This document shows, piece by piece, positions 31,701 to 40,772 of a stretch of DNA of 64,000 bases. A program made the translations under genes and the position numbers. Source of the stretch: Diplonema papillatum (Eukaryota; Euglenozoa; Diplonemea; Diplonemida; Diplonemidae); the NCBI GenBank assembly GCA_030068145.1, contig JAPJBO010000141.1:248001-312000 (forward strand), given 5' to 3'. A model generated the notes under the pieces. It was given only the letters and a program-made list of their open reading frames with translations. It ran no database searches and had not been told where the DNA came from. How positions within the stretch are numbered: the first letter of the stretch is position 1; the number at the start of each line of letters is the position of its first letter.

Positions 31701-33147
31701 TTTCCAGGTACCTCGAATTTAACGTAGTCTGGGCCAGGCTCTGGCACACGTCCGAGATAGTGTGTGATAGGCCCCGCGCGGCCTTCGCCGATGGCGGTAC
31801 CAGTGGCAAAGCACATTTCCCGTCCGTACGCTGGAGGATGAAGCTTTGAAACGACCGTATTTTGTCCCACTGCCCTTTGAGCAGGAGCGACAACGGGCAC
31901 GGGGCGCTGGACATATCTTCCCATTTGGCTCGTGCGGCCGAGTACTCCCGCATGCGCCCGAGAAGACACCTGGCTCTCTTCAGAGGTGCGGTGTCGGCCC
32001 CCGCACCTTCCGGGGACGGCCTCGCGGACACGCGCTGGGTGCTCAGCCTCCGCCGCTCTCCTCGCCCGCGGTAGGCCGCCAGGTTACCCTCAATCTTGGA
32101 CTTCTGGAGCAGATAATCCTCCGCCGCCCGCGAGATACGCAGCCAGAGAAAATCCACCCTCTGGCTGCCTTCTAGTCCGCGGGGGCACGGGTCGGCGAGT
32201 CGGTATTTGGCGACTACAGCTTTGAGGGCTGCGGTGTCGGTTCGGTCAGTCAGACCGGACCCAGGGATGGCGCGGGGGAAGCGGAACACCGCGTTAAGTT
32301 GCTGGAAAGCGGTGAGGTGGAAGACAGCTCGAATCGCCTTATGCGTCGGGAACCCGGCCTCGAAGGTTTCTACGTTTCCAAGAGCGGAAGAGGCGATTTC
32401 GTTGGTAAGCACAAGGTCAATGCGTGACGGCTCCCCGTGGTAGCAGGTGTGCTCCGGAGGCCTGTTCAGGGACTTCGCGTGAAGCTCGGCACAGTCAGTC
32501 CACCCGTTTCGCAGTGCGAAGCGTAGGGCAGGAGAGTTCAGAGGGTCTGTGTTCAGGTCACCTGCAACTACAATCGGTACCGCGCCCAGGCGCCGGCGCA
32601 TGCCCCAGAGAACCCCCTCGACCAGCTTCTCACGTTCAATCCGAGCCGAGTGGCCGCAATGTCCGTACAACGAAACCACATGGAGCGCACCCTTGCCGCT
32701 TCCGGTCGCGACACGTACGTGGAGGAAGCGAGCTGCCTCGTAGGCCCGCTCTTCAACGACATCGAACGGGCTAACCACGCATGCCGGCAGGCCTTTCCTC
32801 ACAAGGATTGCTACACCGGCGCTCCCCCCGGTTATCTGGGATGGAACGTCGTTGCCACATTTACGCCCTTCGCAACAGGAACCAAAGAAAGGCTGCCAGA
32901 CGTCGAGAGCAGCACACTCCTTCAGGGCCATCCGGATTTTCTTCTGCCCGGTGCTCGTCAGCTTCGTCTCCTGCAAGCAGATGATGTCCGCCACAATGCC
33001 GCAAAGGAGGAGCACGTTCTTCAACAACGAGGTTACGTTGATCGTAACTACACGCAAGGGTGGTAGGCGAGGGCCGGACCCAGAAGATGTAGTGTGGGTA
33101 AGATTGTGTGACGCGTATGACGCGTGGTATAATTGAGGGTTCACCAT
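28798..33147 (-). CDS. LINE ORF2: AP endonuclease, reverse transcriptase, zinc knuckle
   Basis: 1449 residues. The endonuclease (about 30-280) has INV (N37), LQET (E60), GDLNTDP (D197, N199), SRIDLVLTN (D244) and PTHKAI (H269), a complete exonuclease-endonuclease-phosphatase set. The reverse transcriptase (about 585-880) has GVDGWR, LRPITVSSV, QHGFRKGHS, ALDFAKCFD (D715), LQGCPIS and FADD (805-808). A CCHC motif follows: C1124, C1127, H1137, C1142. This protein nicks the target and primes cDNA synthesis there. The start ATG overlaps the ORF1 stop (ATGGTGA). No RNase H is present. Confidence 0.95.
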   Translation of the reverse strand: MVNPQLYHASYASHNLTHTTSSGSGPRLPPLRVVTINVTSLLKNVLLLCGIVADIICLQETKLTSTGQKKIRMALKECAALDVWQPFFGSCCEGRKCGNDVPSQITGGSAGVAILVRKGLPACVVSPFDVVEERAYEAARFLHVRVATGSGKGALHVVSLYGHCGHSARIEREKLVEGVLWGMRRRLGAVPIVVAGDLNTDPLNSPALRFALRNGWTDCAELHAKSLNRPPEHTCYHGEPSRIDLVLTNEIASSALGNVETFEAGFPTHKAIRAVFHLTAFQQLNAVFRFPRAIPGSGLTDRTDTAALKAVVAKYRLADPCPRGLEGSQRVDFLWLRISRAAEDYLLQKSKIEGNLAAYRGRGERRRLSTQRVSARPSPEGAGADTAPLKRARCLLGRMREYSAARAKWEDMSSAPCPLSLLLKGQWDKIRSFQSFILQRTDGKCALPLVPPSAKAARGLSHTISDVCQSLAQTTLNSRYLEIARCQRELRNPLGKESFAWVKKEAPPTFYFTNGRDGRLTANLVEVDATVRRKWDPVLRMYAGKKEPEFAPFLREYGDFIAQHPCQLGPITADRLRSVARKKGVQSSCGVDGWRMREVAALPDTILEGFAAVLNEVEETGLWPDGVLDALVTLIPKGEGDDPLKLRPITVSSVVYRLWASVRLQEVLVWQEQWIHESQHGFRKGHSCDDVIMDIALSIEESLINGTPLHGIALDFAKCFDRVPQGLVLDLVEALGLHERVLAPLRHVYKYLRRRFRYPLGVGDEFKVTNGILQGCPISVVLINALLSVLSKALVSRARVSPKSFADDLYLLSRLAKLLQEGIDVTAIFGNLTGLALNEGKCAAFSTSKKGPRLEVGGKAMKSVKTVKVLGVPLGTEGPVDNGRSDATVEAAARLEASPLKPRTKFRVMQTIAASAHYGAAYCANSAGGFANNSVLRTALSACLIPRSNRAKSPLATLTLVAKAHLCDPACASGYSSLRTAAKQYQKERFRLRMDALLVSGADASLKGPVGLISNLLREIRFLPAKRHSFELLSFEGATVPFSGKEALHFVREGLRLRAWRYLTTQRQGYSGIERGVDVRLLNRLWQNRATGDRLSFAIRKCIAGAVYSREWCNRRWGTGDGVCEFCDGGTPGTLLHYFWECPGPGGRWVNLHCRLDVAGVAAQNMPLCLSTRGIPPIGTPPVLVERVQKLIGTISIEMAQAQHNIATTRPWELASAAAGRYDVELARDSRELLTKQIGTRFAASLVYWLRNLRWVNTPPLPTTGVELALDFEAYTRSKLPGETFAEKGLQIGYLARAINDLSFADTGASAFPGKWRQGVCSLRCLGAPAMPGFSHRPRFAAGRRTELMLNGIEAVCSKDRWNDAKPVYPQDVAFANWKLKFPIKVFAAAVGRAVARKKRARSATRRRSPARRAHPPARAPAAAPTPVLPLTVAEPRPAARLRSDLRPP

Positions 33148-35099
33148 TTTGAGTCCGCGGGGTCGACGGCGGGCGCCTGCGCAGGCGAGGGCGGTGTTGG
33201 GGGGGCGTCTTGCAGTTTAGCCCAGCACGCATGGCAAACCACCGCCTCACAGGGGCCGTGTGCACATTGACGCCTCGCCTGTCCTACTTGCATACGCTTG
33301 CAGCAGACTTCGCATAGGAACGCCTTATCGTTTTCGTATGACTCCTGCCAGTTGGCGTGCCGGCAGTCGGTAGCCATATTGTCAGCGGTGTCGAGCCGCG
33401 CCACCTTGTCTTGGGTCGTCGTCTCATCGCTGGCGCGGCTCCGCTTCTGTCCCGGAACGGGTTCTGGGCGTTCTTGGAGGCTCGCGAGGAACTCACGAGG
33501 GAGATTAATTTTCACCCGCTGGCACTGCGTGGTGAACCCCTTCCGTTGCCTCGCATCGATGGAACGGTCGTATTTCCTGATCGAGATTGACGCCCGATCA
33601 AGGCGGTAGAGCACTGGTGCCGGAGGTCCCTGGTCGGCAATGACCACGCACACAGTATCCCCTCGCCGTTTGAACGAACCGACTGGCTCCACTTTCCATT
33701 CGGCTGCTGCGCAGGCGGCGAGGAGGTCGGACGGGTGCTCCGCCGGACACGCCGTGGTGACGATGTACTTGTCACCCCGACGCTGGCGCTTCGACAGCTT
33801 CTTCCCGACCGCCGATTCCGTGGCGGCGACGTGCTCCGGGGTCGTTCGTATGCCGAAGACGCCGGTTTTCGCGCCGCCGATCACACCGAATGTGTTCGGT
33901 GTCCTGGCAGCTATCTGGCGCGCTTCCTCGAGGGCGCAGTCGCTCACCCACACCGCCGGCAGCGTGTCCGTTCCGTTGACAAACGACATGGCCTTCCAGA
34001 AAGTGCCGGCCTTCCCGGAGCTCCGAAGCAGCTTCGGCACGTCTTCGACTGGGACGCGGACGCTCACCTCACACACGCCCTGTCGTCGGTGCACCTTCGT
34101 AAACACCGACGACCAGTCCATGCGCAGACCTTCGGCTTCCGCCGCCTTCTTCGCCATGATCCTGACCGACTGGCCAGCCTTCATCGCCGTCTCCCACGTA
34201 GTGGCGTGGACATAGGCGGCACGTACCTGGAATAGGCACACCTGAGTCGTCGGCTGCCCGGGGGCGACCGTCTTGCACGATACCGTCGGCGGGGTGACGT
34301 TGCAGTACTTTGCCCACACGTCCTGGTGGTTCCCGTTAGAAAGCACCACCAGGTGCCTCGCCGACTCCGCCCACGGTACGGTGCACACGACGGCTACCTT
34401 GGCGCCCGGACAGACTCCGATGAGGTCCAGGGCAGCCCCCCATGCGTACTCCGCATCCTCGGTGTTCGCGGCAACAAGAACGCCGCCCTTCTTGTTCCCC
34501 ATCTCGACACCTGACTCGACCTTTGGCACTCCCCAGCCATCGAGTACCATGACGGCCTTCGGTCGAGTGCGACGGGTCTTTTCGGCCCACGTGCTCCCTT
34601 TGGGCGTGTTCGGTTGCCCCGCCGCTGCATCGCGCACTTTCTGCGCCCAGGTGTTGTTCGCCGGTGGGTCCGGTTGCTCTGCAGACGCAGAGGACCGAGT
34701 CTTCTCCGGCCGGGTCCGGTCCGGCAGCGGGGGTGCGCATGCGACCGCCGGCCGGGTCCGGTCCGGCGGCGGAGGCTGTGCGCTTGCGACCGCCGGCCGG
34801 GTCCGGTCCGGCGGCGGGGGCTGTGCGTTTGTGACCGTCGGGCCGGGTTTCCTTGCTTCGGCTGCGGGCGGCGCCCCCCAGGAGTGCGCGGCTTCCATCA
34901 GGGTGAGAACGAGGTTCATCATTCTCACCAGCTGCTGCCTCACCTTCTCGTCGACGCCTTTCTCAGCCAAGCATGATGCCCGGTCAAGCAGTGCGTCGAC
35001 GTCTCCCATCGTCGAAGATGAACGAGGCAAGCCCGCCACCCTACAGACGGTTTTCGCCCTCTCTCCCTTGCGTTCTTTCTTACTCTCTGATGTGATCAA
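33141..35099 (-). CDS. LINE ORF1 protein with C-terminal cysteine/histidine cluster
   Basis: 652 residues from the first Met; the Met at 35009 (MGDVDALLDRASCL) is an alternative start. Residues about 90-135 contain three imperfect copies of a proline-rich unit (PPPPDRTRPAVASAQ), matching a DNA repeat near 34720-34835. The middle has no domain I recognise. The last 80 residues carry a C/H array: CRHANW, CEVCCKRM, CAHGPC and CHACW, in the style of a RING, B-box or PHD-like cross-brace rather than the gag-type CCHC knuckles of many LINE ORF1 proteins. By family analogy it would bind the element RNA. Confidence 0.85.
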   Translation of the reverse strand: MITSESKKERKGERAKTVCRVAGLPRSSSTMGDVDALLDRASCLAEKGVDEKVRQQLVRMMNLVLTLMEAAHSWGAPPAAEARKPGPTVTNAQPPPPDRTRPAVASAQPPPPDRTRPAVACAPPLPDRTRPEKTRSSASAEQPDPPANNTWAQKVRDAAAGQPNTPKGSTWAEKTRRTRPKAVMVLDGWGVPKVESGVEMGNKKGGVLVAANTEDAEYAWGAALDLIGVCPGAKVAVVCTVPWAESARHLVVLSNGNHQDVWAKYCNVTPPTVSCKTVAPGQPTTQVCLFQVRAAYVHATTWETAMKAGQSVRIMAKKAAEAEGLRMDWSSVFTKVHRRQGVCEVSVRVPVEDVPKLLRSSGKAGTFWKAMSFVNGTDTLPAVWVSDCALEEARQIAARTPNTFGVIGGAKTGVFGIRTTPEHVAATESAVGKKLSKRQRRGDKYIVTTACPAEHPSDLLAACAAAEWKVEPVGSFKRRGDTVCVVIADQGPPAPVLYRLDRASISIRKYDRSIDARQRKGFTTQCQRVKINLPREFLASLQERPEPVPGQKRSRASDETTTQDKVARLDTADNMATDCRHANWQESYENDKAFLCEVCCKRMQVGQARRQCAHGPCEAVVCHACWAKLQDAPPTPPSPAQAPAVDPADSKW

Positions 35100-35196
35100 A
35101 CTCCCTCCCGCTTCTTTCCACCCAAGGTGTTTCCGGGCAGAACCCGGAGCCGCTTTCCTTCAAGGGTAGCCACGGCAAGCCACCAATAAAGTACAG

Positions 35197-35243
35197 TCTT
35201 AGTTTGATGTTTAGACAGGACACTGCCTCTCATGTAAGATTGA
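35197..35243. repeat. 47-bp target-site duplication, right
   Basis: Exact copy of 28674-28720. It continues into TGCTAGCATCAA, the rest of the family T repeat that was the insertion target. Confidence 0.97.
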
Positions 35244-37559
35244 TGCTAGCATCAACCGTATCTTAAAGAGATCATCAAACGTACGTAAGCAATGCAAAAC
35301 TGAGGCTAACAAGAAAGTGCAATTTTGCTTTATTTTTTTACTTCGTTGTCGACAACACGTATGCATGCAACATGTTGCGTGGACGTATCATTTAGATGTA
35401 GAAAGAAAGGGCCAGCAAGCAATTTAAAGCATGTGCACCAATCTGCACCAGCTTTTCAGTCTGCTTTGTTCTTAGTTCCTTTTTGAACCTTTCGCATTCT
35501 GAAGCGAACATCGGACGTTTGCTTGCCGACCAACGTCAAATCAAGCGTCCAGCAGTCGTAGTGCACCGTGCAGGAGGGGGGGATGGTGTATTCTTTTTTT
35601 TTTCTGTATCACAAAGAGGCTCTCTGAGGCTCTTCACTGCGAAAAAGTCAAGAGGAGCATGCAAAGCGAGCTGCGATAAGGCAAACCCGCACCGCGTGCG
35701 CGAAAACAAAACCTGGACTTCTTTTTTTTTTAATGACGGCAGCTTTTTGCCAATCGGTCGCCTCGTGGCTACGATTTTGTGGAGTTTTTTTTTTTTTTTT
35801 TTTTTTTTGCTCTTGGTGTTCTTTGACGAGGCTTCTTGTTTGCGTGAATTGACCTCATCATGCTCATGCTTTGGCGGTGTTTCGGCCCTGTTCACTCGAG
35901 GGGGGGTTACCTGCCAACGTTAACTTCGGCTCATGTTTTGACGGTGTTCATACAACATCGTCATACAAATACTTTCTTCTCTTTTGGCGTTGGTTGTGAA
36001 GGGGAAGGGTCGAATAATAACAGGCTGAGGTGTGCAAGGGCAATGCCATATGCGGGGGTATCACGCATTGTGCAACAGCCGATCGCACGTCTGCATTGAA
36101 AACCCGGCGGATAGCTGCGACCCTGACAACGGCGGCGCTGACTGCCATGGGGGTGCTGTGTGCCAGCGTACGGAGTGCAATAAAAACACTATCAGTATGT
36201 GACCCTGCTACTGTTGGACACATCACGCCTTCGCGAAATAGTTATTATTATTCGACCCGGCCCTTTGTTTGCCCCGACACACCTAAGTGTGTGAGGGTCG
36301 TCGTTCGTTTGTTACAAGCATACTTTTTCCGTCCTCTTCAAGGTTCGTCGACGGATTGATCCAGCAAAGTACCCTGCACTGACAACAAGACAACCAGTGA
36401 CTACCCCCATGTGTCACCCAGACCTCACCCCTGACTGTTGCTGCTCTTGACTCGATTATTCCGCCTGCAGCGGGGAAGGCCGGACACGACACTCACGCGC
36501 AAGCACACTGATTTGCCGAGGAAGGGGGGGAAAGAAGGTTTGCTCATCTATAGAGAGCGCGGTGGTGCACGTACTACTGGGGGCCACGTTGGGAAGGGAA
36601 ACCTTAAGTGTAGTGTTTGGGGCAGAATCCTGCTTCCCCGCTCGCAAGGAGAGGGCAGGGATCGTTCTGCGGGAGGACTAGCCTGTTCGTGGGTGAACAT
36701 GAACAGCGCAACCGTGAATTCCCAATCACGCTGCGCAGCGTTCTCTTTCGTGTGCACGGTGTATTGTTACCACCGGTGCGAGAAAGGATCGTCAGCGGCC
36801 CGCACCGAGGAAACAAGAGTTCACTTTTGAGCGTCATTTTGGATTTAGACGATCGGTACTTTGAAGTCTCCGGGGGTTTCCTCACACACTGTTCCCGCAC
36901 CATCTTTTACTCGTGGCTGGACCCCGCCGTGTCAACGACAGGGAATCGGCTGCATTGCTGCCGGGGGCGAGACTCAAGGAACAAGGGGTCCCGTGGCCGC
37001 GTGAAATGTAAATGAGACTGACGGGCCGATTTGCGGGTTTGCTGACGGGCGTCCCTGCCCAGTATCTGGCGAAACAGAAGTCATAGGAACGGCCTTGAAA
37101 CTGCCGTCGGTTCGTTCTGTGGTCAAGGCAGACGGCGCCCGGCATCGGTTGACCGGACACATACACACACCACTCACGACGGCTTTCTTTCAGAGAGTAT
37201 CGATCAAAGACTCAGACTCCACATCTCCGGGTTTCGGCGGATTGACAGGTACCCTGCGGTCACAACAGAGGACTGAATCCCGCAGCGCTGAAGACAAGCT
37301 TTACGTGAACTGCGGGGACAGCAGGGCAAAGTGGCTACCGATTTCTCAAAGCAACAAGGCGAAGCTTCGCGTTTGCGCTGAACACAAGTTTACTGAGAGA
37401 GAGAGTGTATGTGTGTGTGTGTGTGTTGCAGACTCGTTGCAACGTGGCGCCTCCCTTAGCGAGAGTGTGTCCACGCATGGTTTCCTTCTAGGTTACGGCT
37501 GCTGCCCCCCCGGCTGCTGGTGGGGGCCTGGCGTCTCCTGCGAGCCCGGGTGACGCCTG
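35244..37559. other. Intergenic, no gene recognised
   Basis: It contains poly(T) runs at 35725-35735 and 35787-35809, and a block at 36190-36265 (GTGACCCTGCTACTGTT, ATTATTCGACCCGGCCCTTT) that resembles 41908-42015. Open frames are short and unlike known proteins. Confidence 0.4.
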
Positions 37560-37624
37560 AGGCTGTGCGACCCTTCGTTTTGACAGAGAGAGAGAGAGAG
37601 TGCGTGTGTGTGTCCGTCGGAATT

Positions 37625-37705
37625 CATGTATGGAGCACCAGCAGCGAATGTTAATGCTGCTGCTGTTAAAAAGCTCGCAGTCCGATCCAGAGCTCAAGTT
37701 GCACT
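37625..37705 (+). pseudogene. Short SSU (18S) rRNA fragment, sense
   Basis: AATGTTAATGCTGCTGCTGT followed by TAAAAAGCTCGCAGT matches the conserved SSU block before V4 and resembles the minus-strand fragment at 13375-13545, here in opposite orientation. It is too short and changed to be functional. Confidence 0.7.
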
Positions 37706-38770
37706 GTAGCTTCCTCACGCCACAGCTAACGCTCCTGCCTGCTGTCCGTAGTGACCACGCGTGTGTCCGGAACAGTGGCCTCGTTTGACAATGGCTCCGT
37801 GCTTCGTGTCTCGCGTGCTGCTGGTTACAACATGTATCCGGGGGAGGGACGCCTTAGTGTGCGTGCGCGTCAGCCGCAGCAGAGCGAACGGGCTATTGGG
37901 CTAGGTTGCGGGTTCCAACTCAGGCTTATGCGTGCTGCCTAACGTCTTCTCGCCACCCCAGCCTTCCCCGCGGCTCTCTTTTATCTCGCCTCCCCTCTTG
38001 GTCGGCGGCGAGGTCCGTCCTGCTGTAGGGTGACGACAGTTTTCCGACTCCCGCAATCGCGAGCATCTACACGAAACTCAAAAAGGCCTCGGTCGACCGT
38101 CCTCCGGCGGGTTTCGCGTATTTGCTCACGATTCGAGCAACTATGTTCCACCGGCTGTTCCCTCCTGCAAGAGAATACCGAGTAAACCTGCTTCATGAAA
38201 GACAGTGGAAAAAAAAAAACTTGACTCTTGGCCGCTAAGCGTTCAAGAGTCAGTGCGTCTCGGGAGAGTCTAATAGGCGGTGTTGCGCGGCTCCGTTCAT
38301 TCCTCGCGCGATCTCTTCCTTCGGCACTGCACTGCATTTGCGAGTACTTGAAAGACGTCCTGTTTTGGTTTGGTGCGCGCTTTCGTTTTCCTTTCCCCAA
38401 ATGCACTCGAAACAACATCGGGGCACCTCTTTCTTCCCCTCTACTTTGGTTGGACTTGTGGGTGTGCTGCATCAGTCTTGTCCTCTGTCCTGTGGCAATG
38501 CCTCGAGCCTTACGTATCCGCTACTCAGTACAGCCACGGCAGTCCACTCAGGGCATACGCAGCTCTTTTGTCTTGGAGCTAAATACCTACTGAAAATCAC
38601 GTACGTACGGTCAGGCAAAAACGAAATAGATCATCTGCCAGTGGTGCATGTCTTTGCCTCTGCCTCCTCTCCGGCCTCAACCCTCCAGTGTTGCGGTAAG
38701 CAACAGCAGGATCTGCCGTTACTGTGGTTGACTCCCGATGGATCTGCAGAAAAGATAGTACGTGCTGATA

Positions 38771-38858
38771 ACGTACTGATTTCAGCACGTGTACACGTAC
38801 TGATTCAGCATGTGTACAAAAAGAAATTAAGAAAATTAACGTGCTGAAATCAGTACGT
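38771..38858. repeat. Perfect 20-bp inverted repeat
   Basis: ACGTACTGATTTCAGCACGT at 38771-38790 is the exact reverse complement of 38839-38858. A partial third copy lies between (near 38796-38812). It could be a foldback element end or a structured RNA. Confidence 0.85.
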
Positions 38859-39164
38859 TGAGCATGCTGAACGTAAGGCCTGACGGACTGTCCACTACAC
38901 TACCGTCAAAAGCTCGTAGGGCGAAAGCTCTTGCTTGCCCCGACTTGAAGTCGGGTGCTATCACTCGAAGGACCTGTTTCCTCCCCACACCGCTGCTATT
39001 GCTAGCGTTGGTTCTTATCTCGGTCAATCGTATCCGCCTCCCCATCTCCGACTCCCGCAATCATGGCTAGCACAAGCTCAAGAGGTCCAGTTCGACTATT
39101 CCCTGCAGAATGAGCATCCTTTCGAAGAGGAAAATGCAAAAGTTATAGTGGCGCTTTTATTACT

Positions 39165-39232
39165 TGCGCGCGCTAGCGGAACTCACCTGCTTTGGTAAGT
39201 TTCATGCAGTACGCTGCCAACTACTGCAAAGA
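39165..39232 (+). repeat. Family J dispersed repeat at the 3' end of the DAHP synthase frame
   Basis: GCGCGCTAGCGGAACTCACC, then TGCTTTGGTAAGTTTCATGC and GTACGCTGCCAACTACTG. The minus-strand DAHP synthase frame runs into this repeat and stops in it. Confidence 0.75.
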
Positions 39233-40308
39233 AATGGGAGGGGGGGAGGCACGACCTTCGTCGACGCAAGATTGATGCACTCGTCGGTGATCGACTGTCC
39301 GTACACGAGCTTTTCGATGTTGCCGAGCTCCAGCTTTTGGTTGCCCTCCACGAGGTGGCTCTCGATCATGACGCCGACGACGTGGCGTGACCCGGCGGCG
39401 ATTTGCTGCGCGACGCCCGCCGCCGCCTTCGCCTGGTTGGCGTGCTTCTTCTGGCTGTTGCCGTGCGAGCAGTCGACGACGACCTTCTGGTAGTTCGTCT
39501 TCTTTGCTGTGAGCTTCGCGACGGTCTGCTCGATGCTGGTCGCGTCGTAGTTAGTGCCGTGCCCACTCCCGCGGTGGATGACGTGGCAGTACGGGTTGCC
39601 GTTGGTGTGCACGATCGCAGCGATGCCCTGCTTGGTCACCGACAAGAAGCTATGCGGGTGCTTCGCCGCAAGAACCGCGTCGACCGCGATGCCTACGTCA
39701 CCGCCGGTACCGTTTTTGAACCCGACCGGCATCGACAGCCCGGACGCGAGCTCGCGGTGGATCTGCGACTCAGTCGTCCTCGCTCCGATCGCACCCCACG
39801 ACACCAAGTCCGCGAAGAACTGCGGCGTGATCGTGTCCAAGAACTCGCACCCGCACGGCAAGCCGAGCTGGTTGACCTGCTGCAGGAACTCACGCGCGGT
39901 GCGGAGGCCTTTGTTGATGTTGAAGGTGCCGTTGAGATCGGGGTCGTTGATGAGTCCCTTCCAGCCGATGGTGGTCCTGGGCTTCTCGAAGTACACACGC
40001 ATGACGATGATCAAGTCCTTCTCGTACTCCTGTGCAAGCTTCCGCAGCGCCGCCGCGTACTCGAGCCCAGCCTTCGTGTCGTGGATGCTGCACGGGCCGA
40101 CGACGACGACCAGCCTGTCGTCCAGGTCCTTCATCGCCTTCGACACGGCGATCCGACCGTTGACGACAGTCTTCTCCGCCTCCTTCGTCAGCGGCACGTC
40201 TTCCAACAGGATACTCGGCGGCAGCAACGGCTTCAGCGCCCTGATTCTCAAATCGTCGATGCTCTGCAGCTCGTCAAGGGCGACGTTCGAATCTTGTCTG
40301 GTCGTCAT
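39202..40308 (-). CDS. 3-deoxy-D-arabino-heptulosonate 7-phosphate synthase, type I (AroG/Aro4-like)
   Basis: The enzyme condenses phosphoenolpyruvate and erythrose 4-phosphate, the first step of the shikimate pathway. The frame has 368 codons; residues 15-346 align end to end with E. coli AroG and yeast Aro4. The metal ligands are all present: C73 (GPCSIHD), H282 (CSHGNSQ), E316 (MIESHLVEG) and D342 (SITDEC). RVYFEKPRTTIGWKG and GARTTESQIHRELASG are the substrate-binding signatures. The usual last 20 residues (helix ending ..LA.AV..RR) are missing: after CINLASTK the frame enters low-complexity sequence and then family J. Either a further exon exists (AAG then GTCGTG is a weak donor) or the gene is 3'-damaged. 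No plastid transit peptide is visible. Confidence 0.92.
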   Translation of the reverse strand: MTTRQDSNVALDELQSIDDLRIRALKPLLPPSILLEDVPLTKEAEKTVVNGRIAVSKAMKDLDDRLVVVVGPCSIHDTKAGLEYAAALRKLAQEYEKDLIIVMRVYFEKPRTTIGWKGLINDPDLNGTFNINKGLRTAREFLQQVNQLGLPCGCEFLDTITPQFFADLVSWGAIGARTTESQIHRELASGLSMPVGFKNGTGGDVGIAVDAVLAAKHPHSFLSVTKQGIAAIVHTNGNPYCHVIHRGSGHGTNYDATSIEQTVAKLTAKKTNYQKVVVDCSHGNSQKKHANQAKAAAGVAQQIAAGSRHVVGVMIESHLVEGNQKLELGNIEKLVYGQSITDECINLASTKVVPPPLPFLCSSWQRTA

Positions 40309-40444
40309 TTTTTTCTGTCTGATACGTGCCCGGTGTTGGTATCCTGCGTATTGAACTATTCAGTGTTTTTTTTTTGTGGGTGGAGCCTGTGGAGGTTGTT
40401 GTTCTGTTCAAGCACAATGTGTCAAGCATAAAGTTCCAACGGGC

Positions 40445-40648
40445 TCACGACGACGACCAGTCAACCGCCCAGATCCTCCATCGCTTTCGGCACGCAGCGA
40501 TCCGATTGTTGACAACGGCCTTCTCCGCCTCCTTCGTCACTGGAATTTCTTCTAACAGGATCCTCAGCGGCTTCAGCGCCCTGATTCTCAAATCGTCGAT
40601 GCTCTGCAGCTCGTCAAGGGCGACGTTCGAATCTTGTCTGGTCGTCAT
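40445..40648 (-). pseudogene. Tandem partial duplicate 1 of the DAHP synthase 5' end
   Basis: It starts with the same MTTRQDSNVALDELQSIDDL as the gene and stays parallel for about 50 residues, with changes such as LLEEIP for LLEDVP. A frameshift then replaces the catalytic-domain frame (..ACRKRWRIWAVDW) before GPCSIHD. It lies directly upstream of the real gene. It cannot make an enzyme. Confidence 0.9.
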
Positions 40649-40772
40649 TTTGTTCTGTCTGATCCTGCGTATTCAGTGTTTTTTTTAGAGTTAAAGTTCG
40701 CTTGAAATTTTTGTGGGTGGAGGTTGTTGTTCTGTTCAAGCACAATGTGTCAAGCATAAAGTCCCAACGGGC

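Larger units (their letters stand above)
28721..35196 (-). mobile_element. APE-type LINE, copy B, apparently full length
   Basis: A 6476-bp element bounded exactly by the 47-bp direct repeats at 28674-28720 and 35197-35243. In sense orientation it has a 97-bp 5' UTR, ORF1 (35099-33141), ORF2 (33147-28798) and a 77-bp 3' UTR ending in (CT)n; there is no poly(A). Both frames are uninterrupted and the target duplication has no mismatch, so the insertion is recent. The protein plan (separate ORF1; ORF2 with AP endonuclease, RT and CCHC, no RNase H) is that of a non-LTR retrotransposon. I do not assign a named clade. Confidence 0.95.

Noticed and set aside
28674-35243. Reading the 47-bp direct repeats as short LTRs
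   Set aside because: The enclosed element codes for an AP endonuclease LINE, and the repeats match a pre-existing family T sequence that continues outside on the right; this is a target-site duplication.
38210-38270. Possible final exon of DAHP synthase (minus-strand LTLERLAAKSQ)
   Set aside because: The look is right for the missing helix, but no donor/acceptor pair gives a matching phase, so it was not joined to the gene.
38888-38960. A further SSU rRNA piece (CAAAAGCTCGTAGGGCGAAA)
   Set aside because: Only about 15 bases resemble the conserved block; too short to claim.
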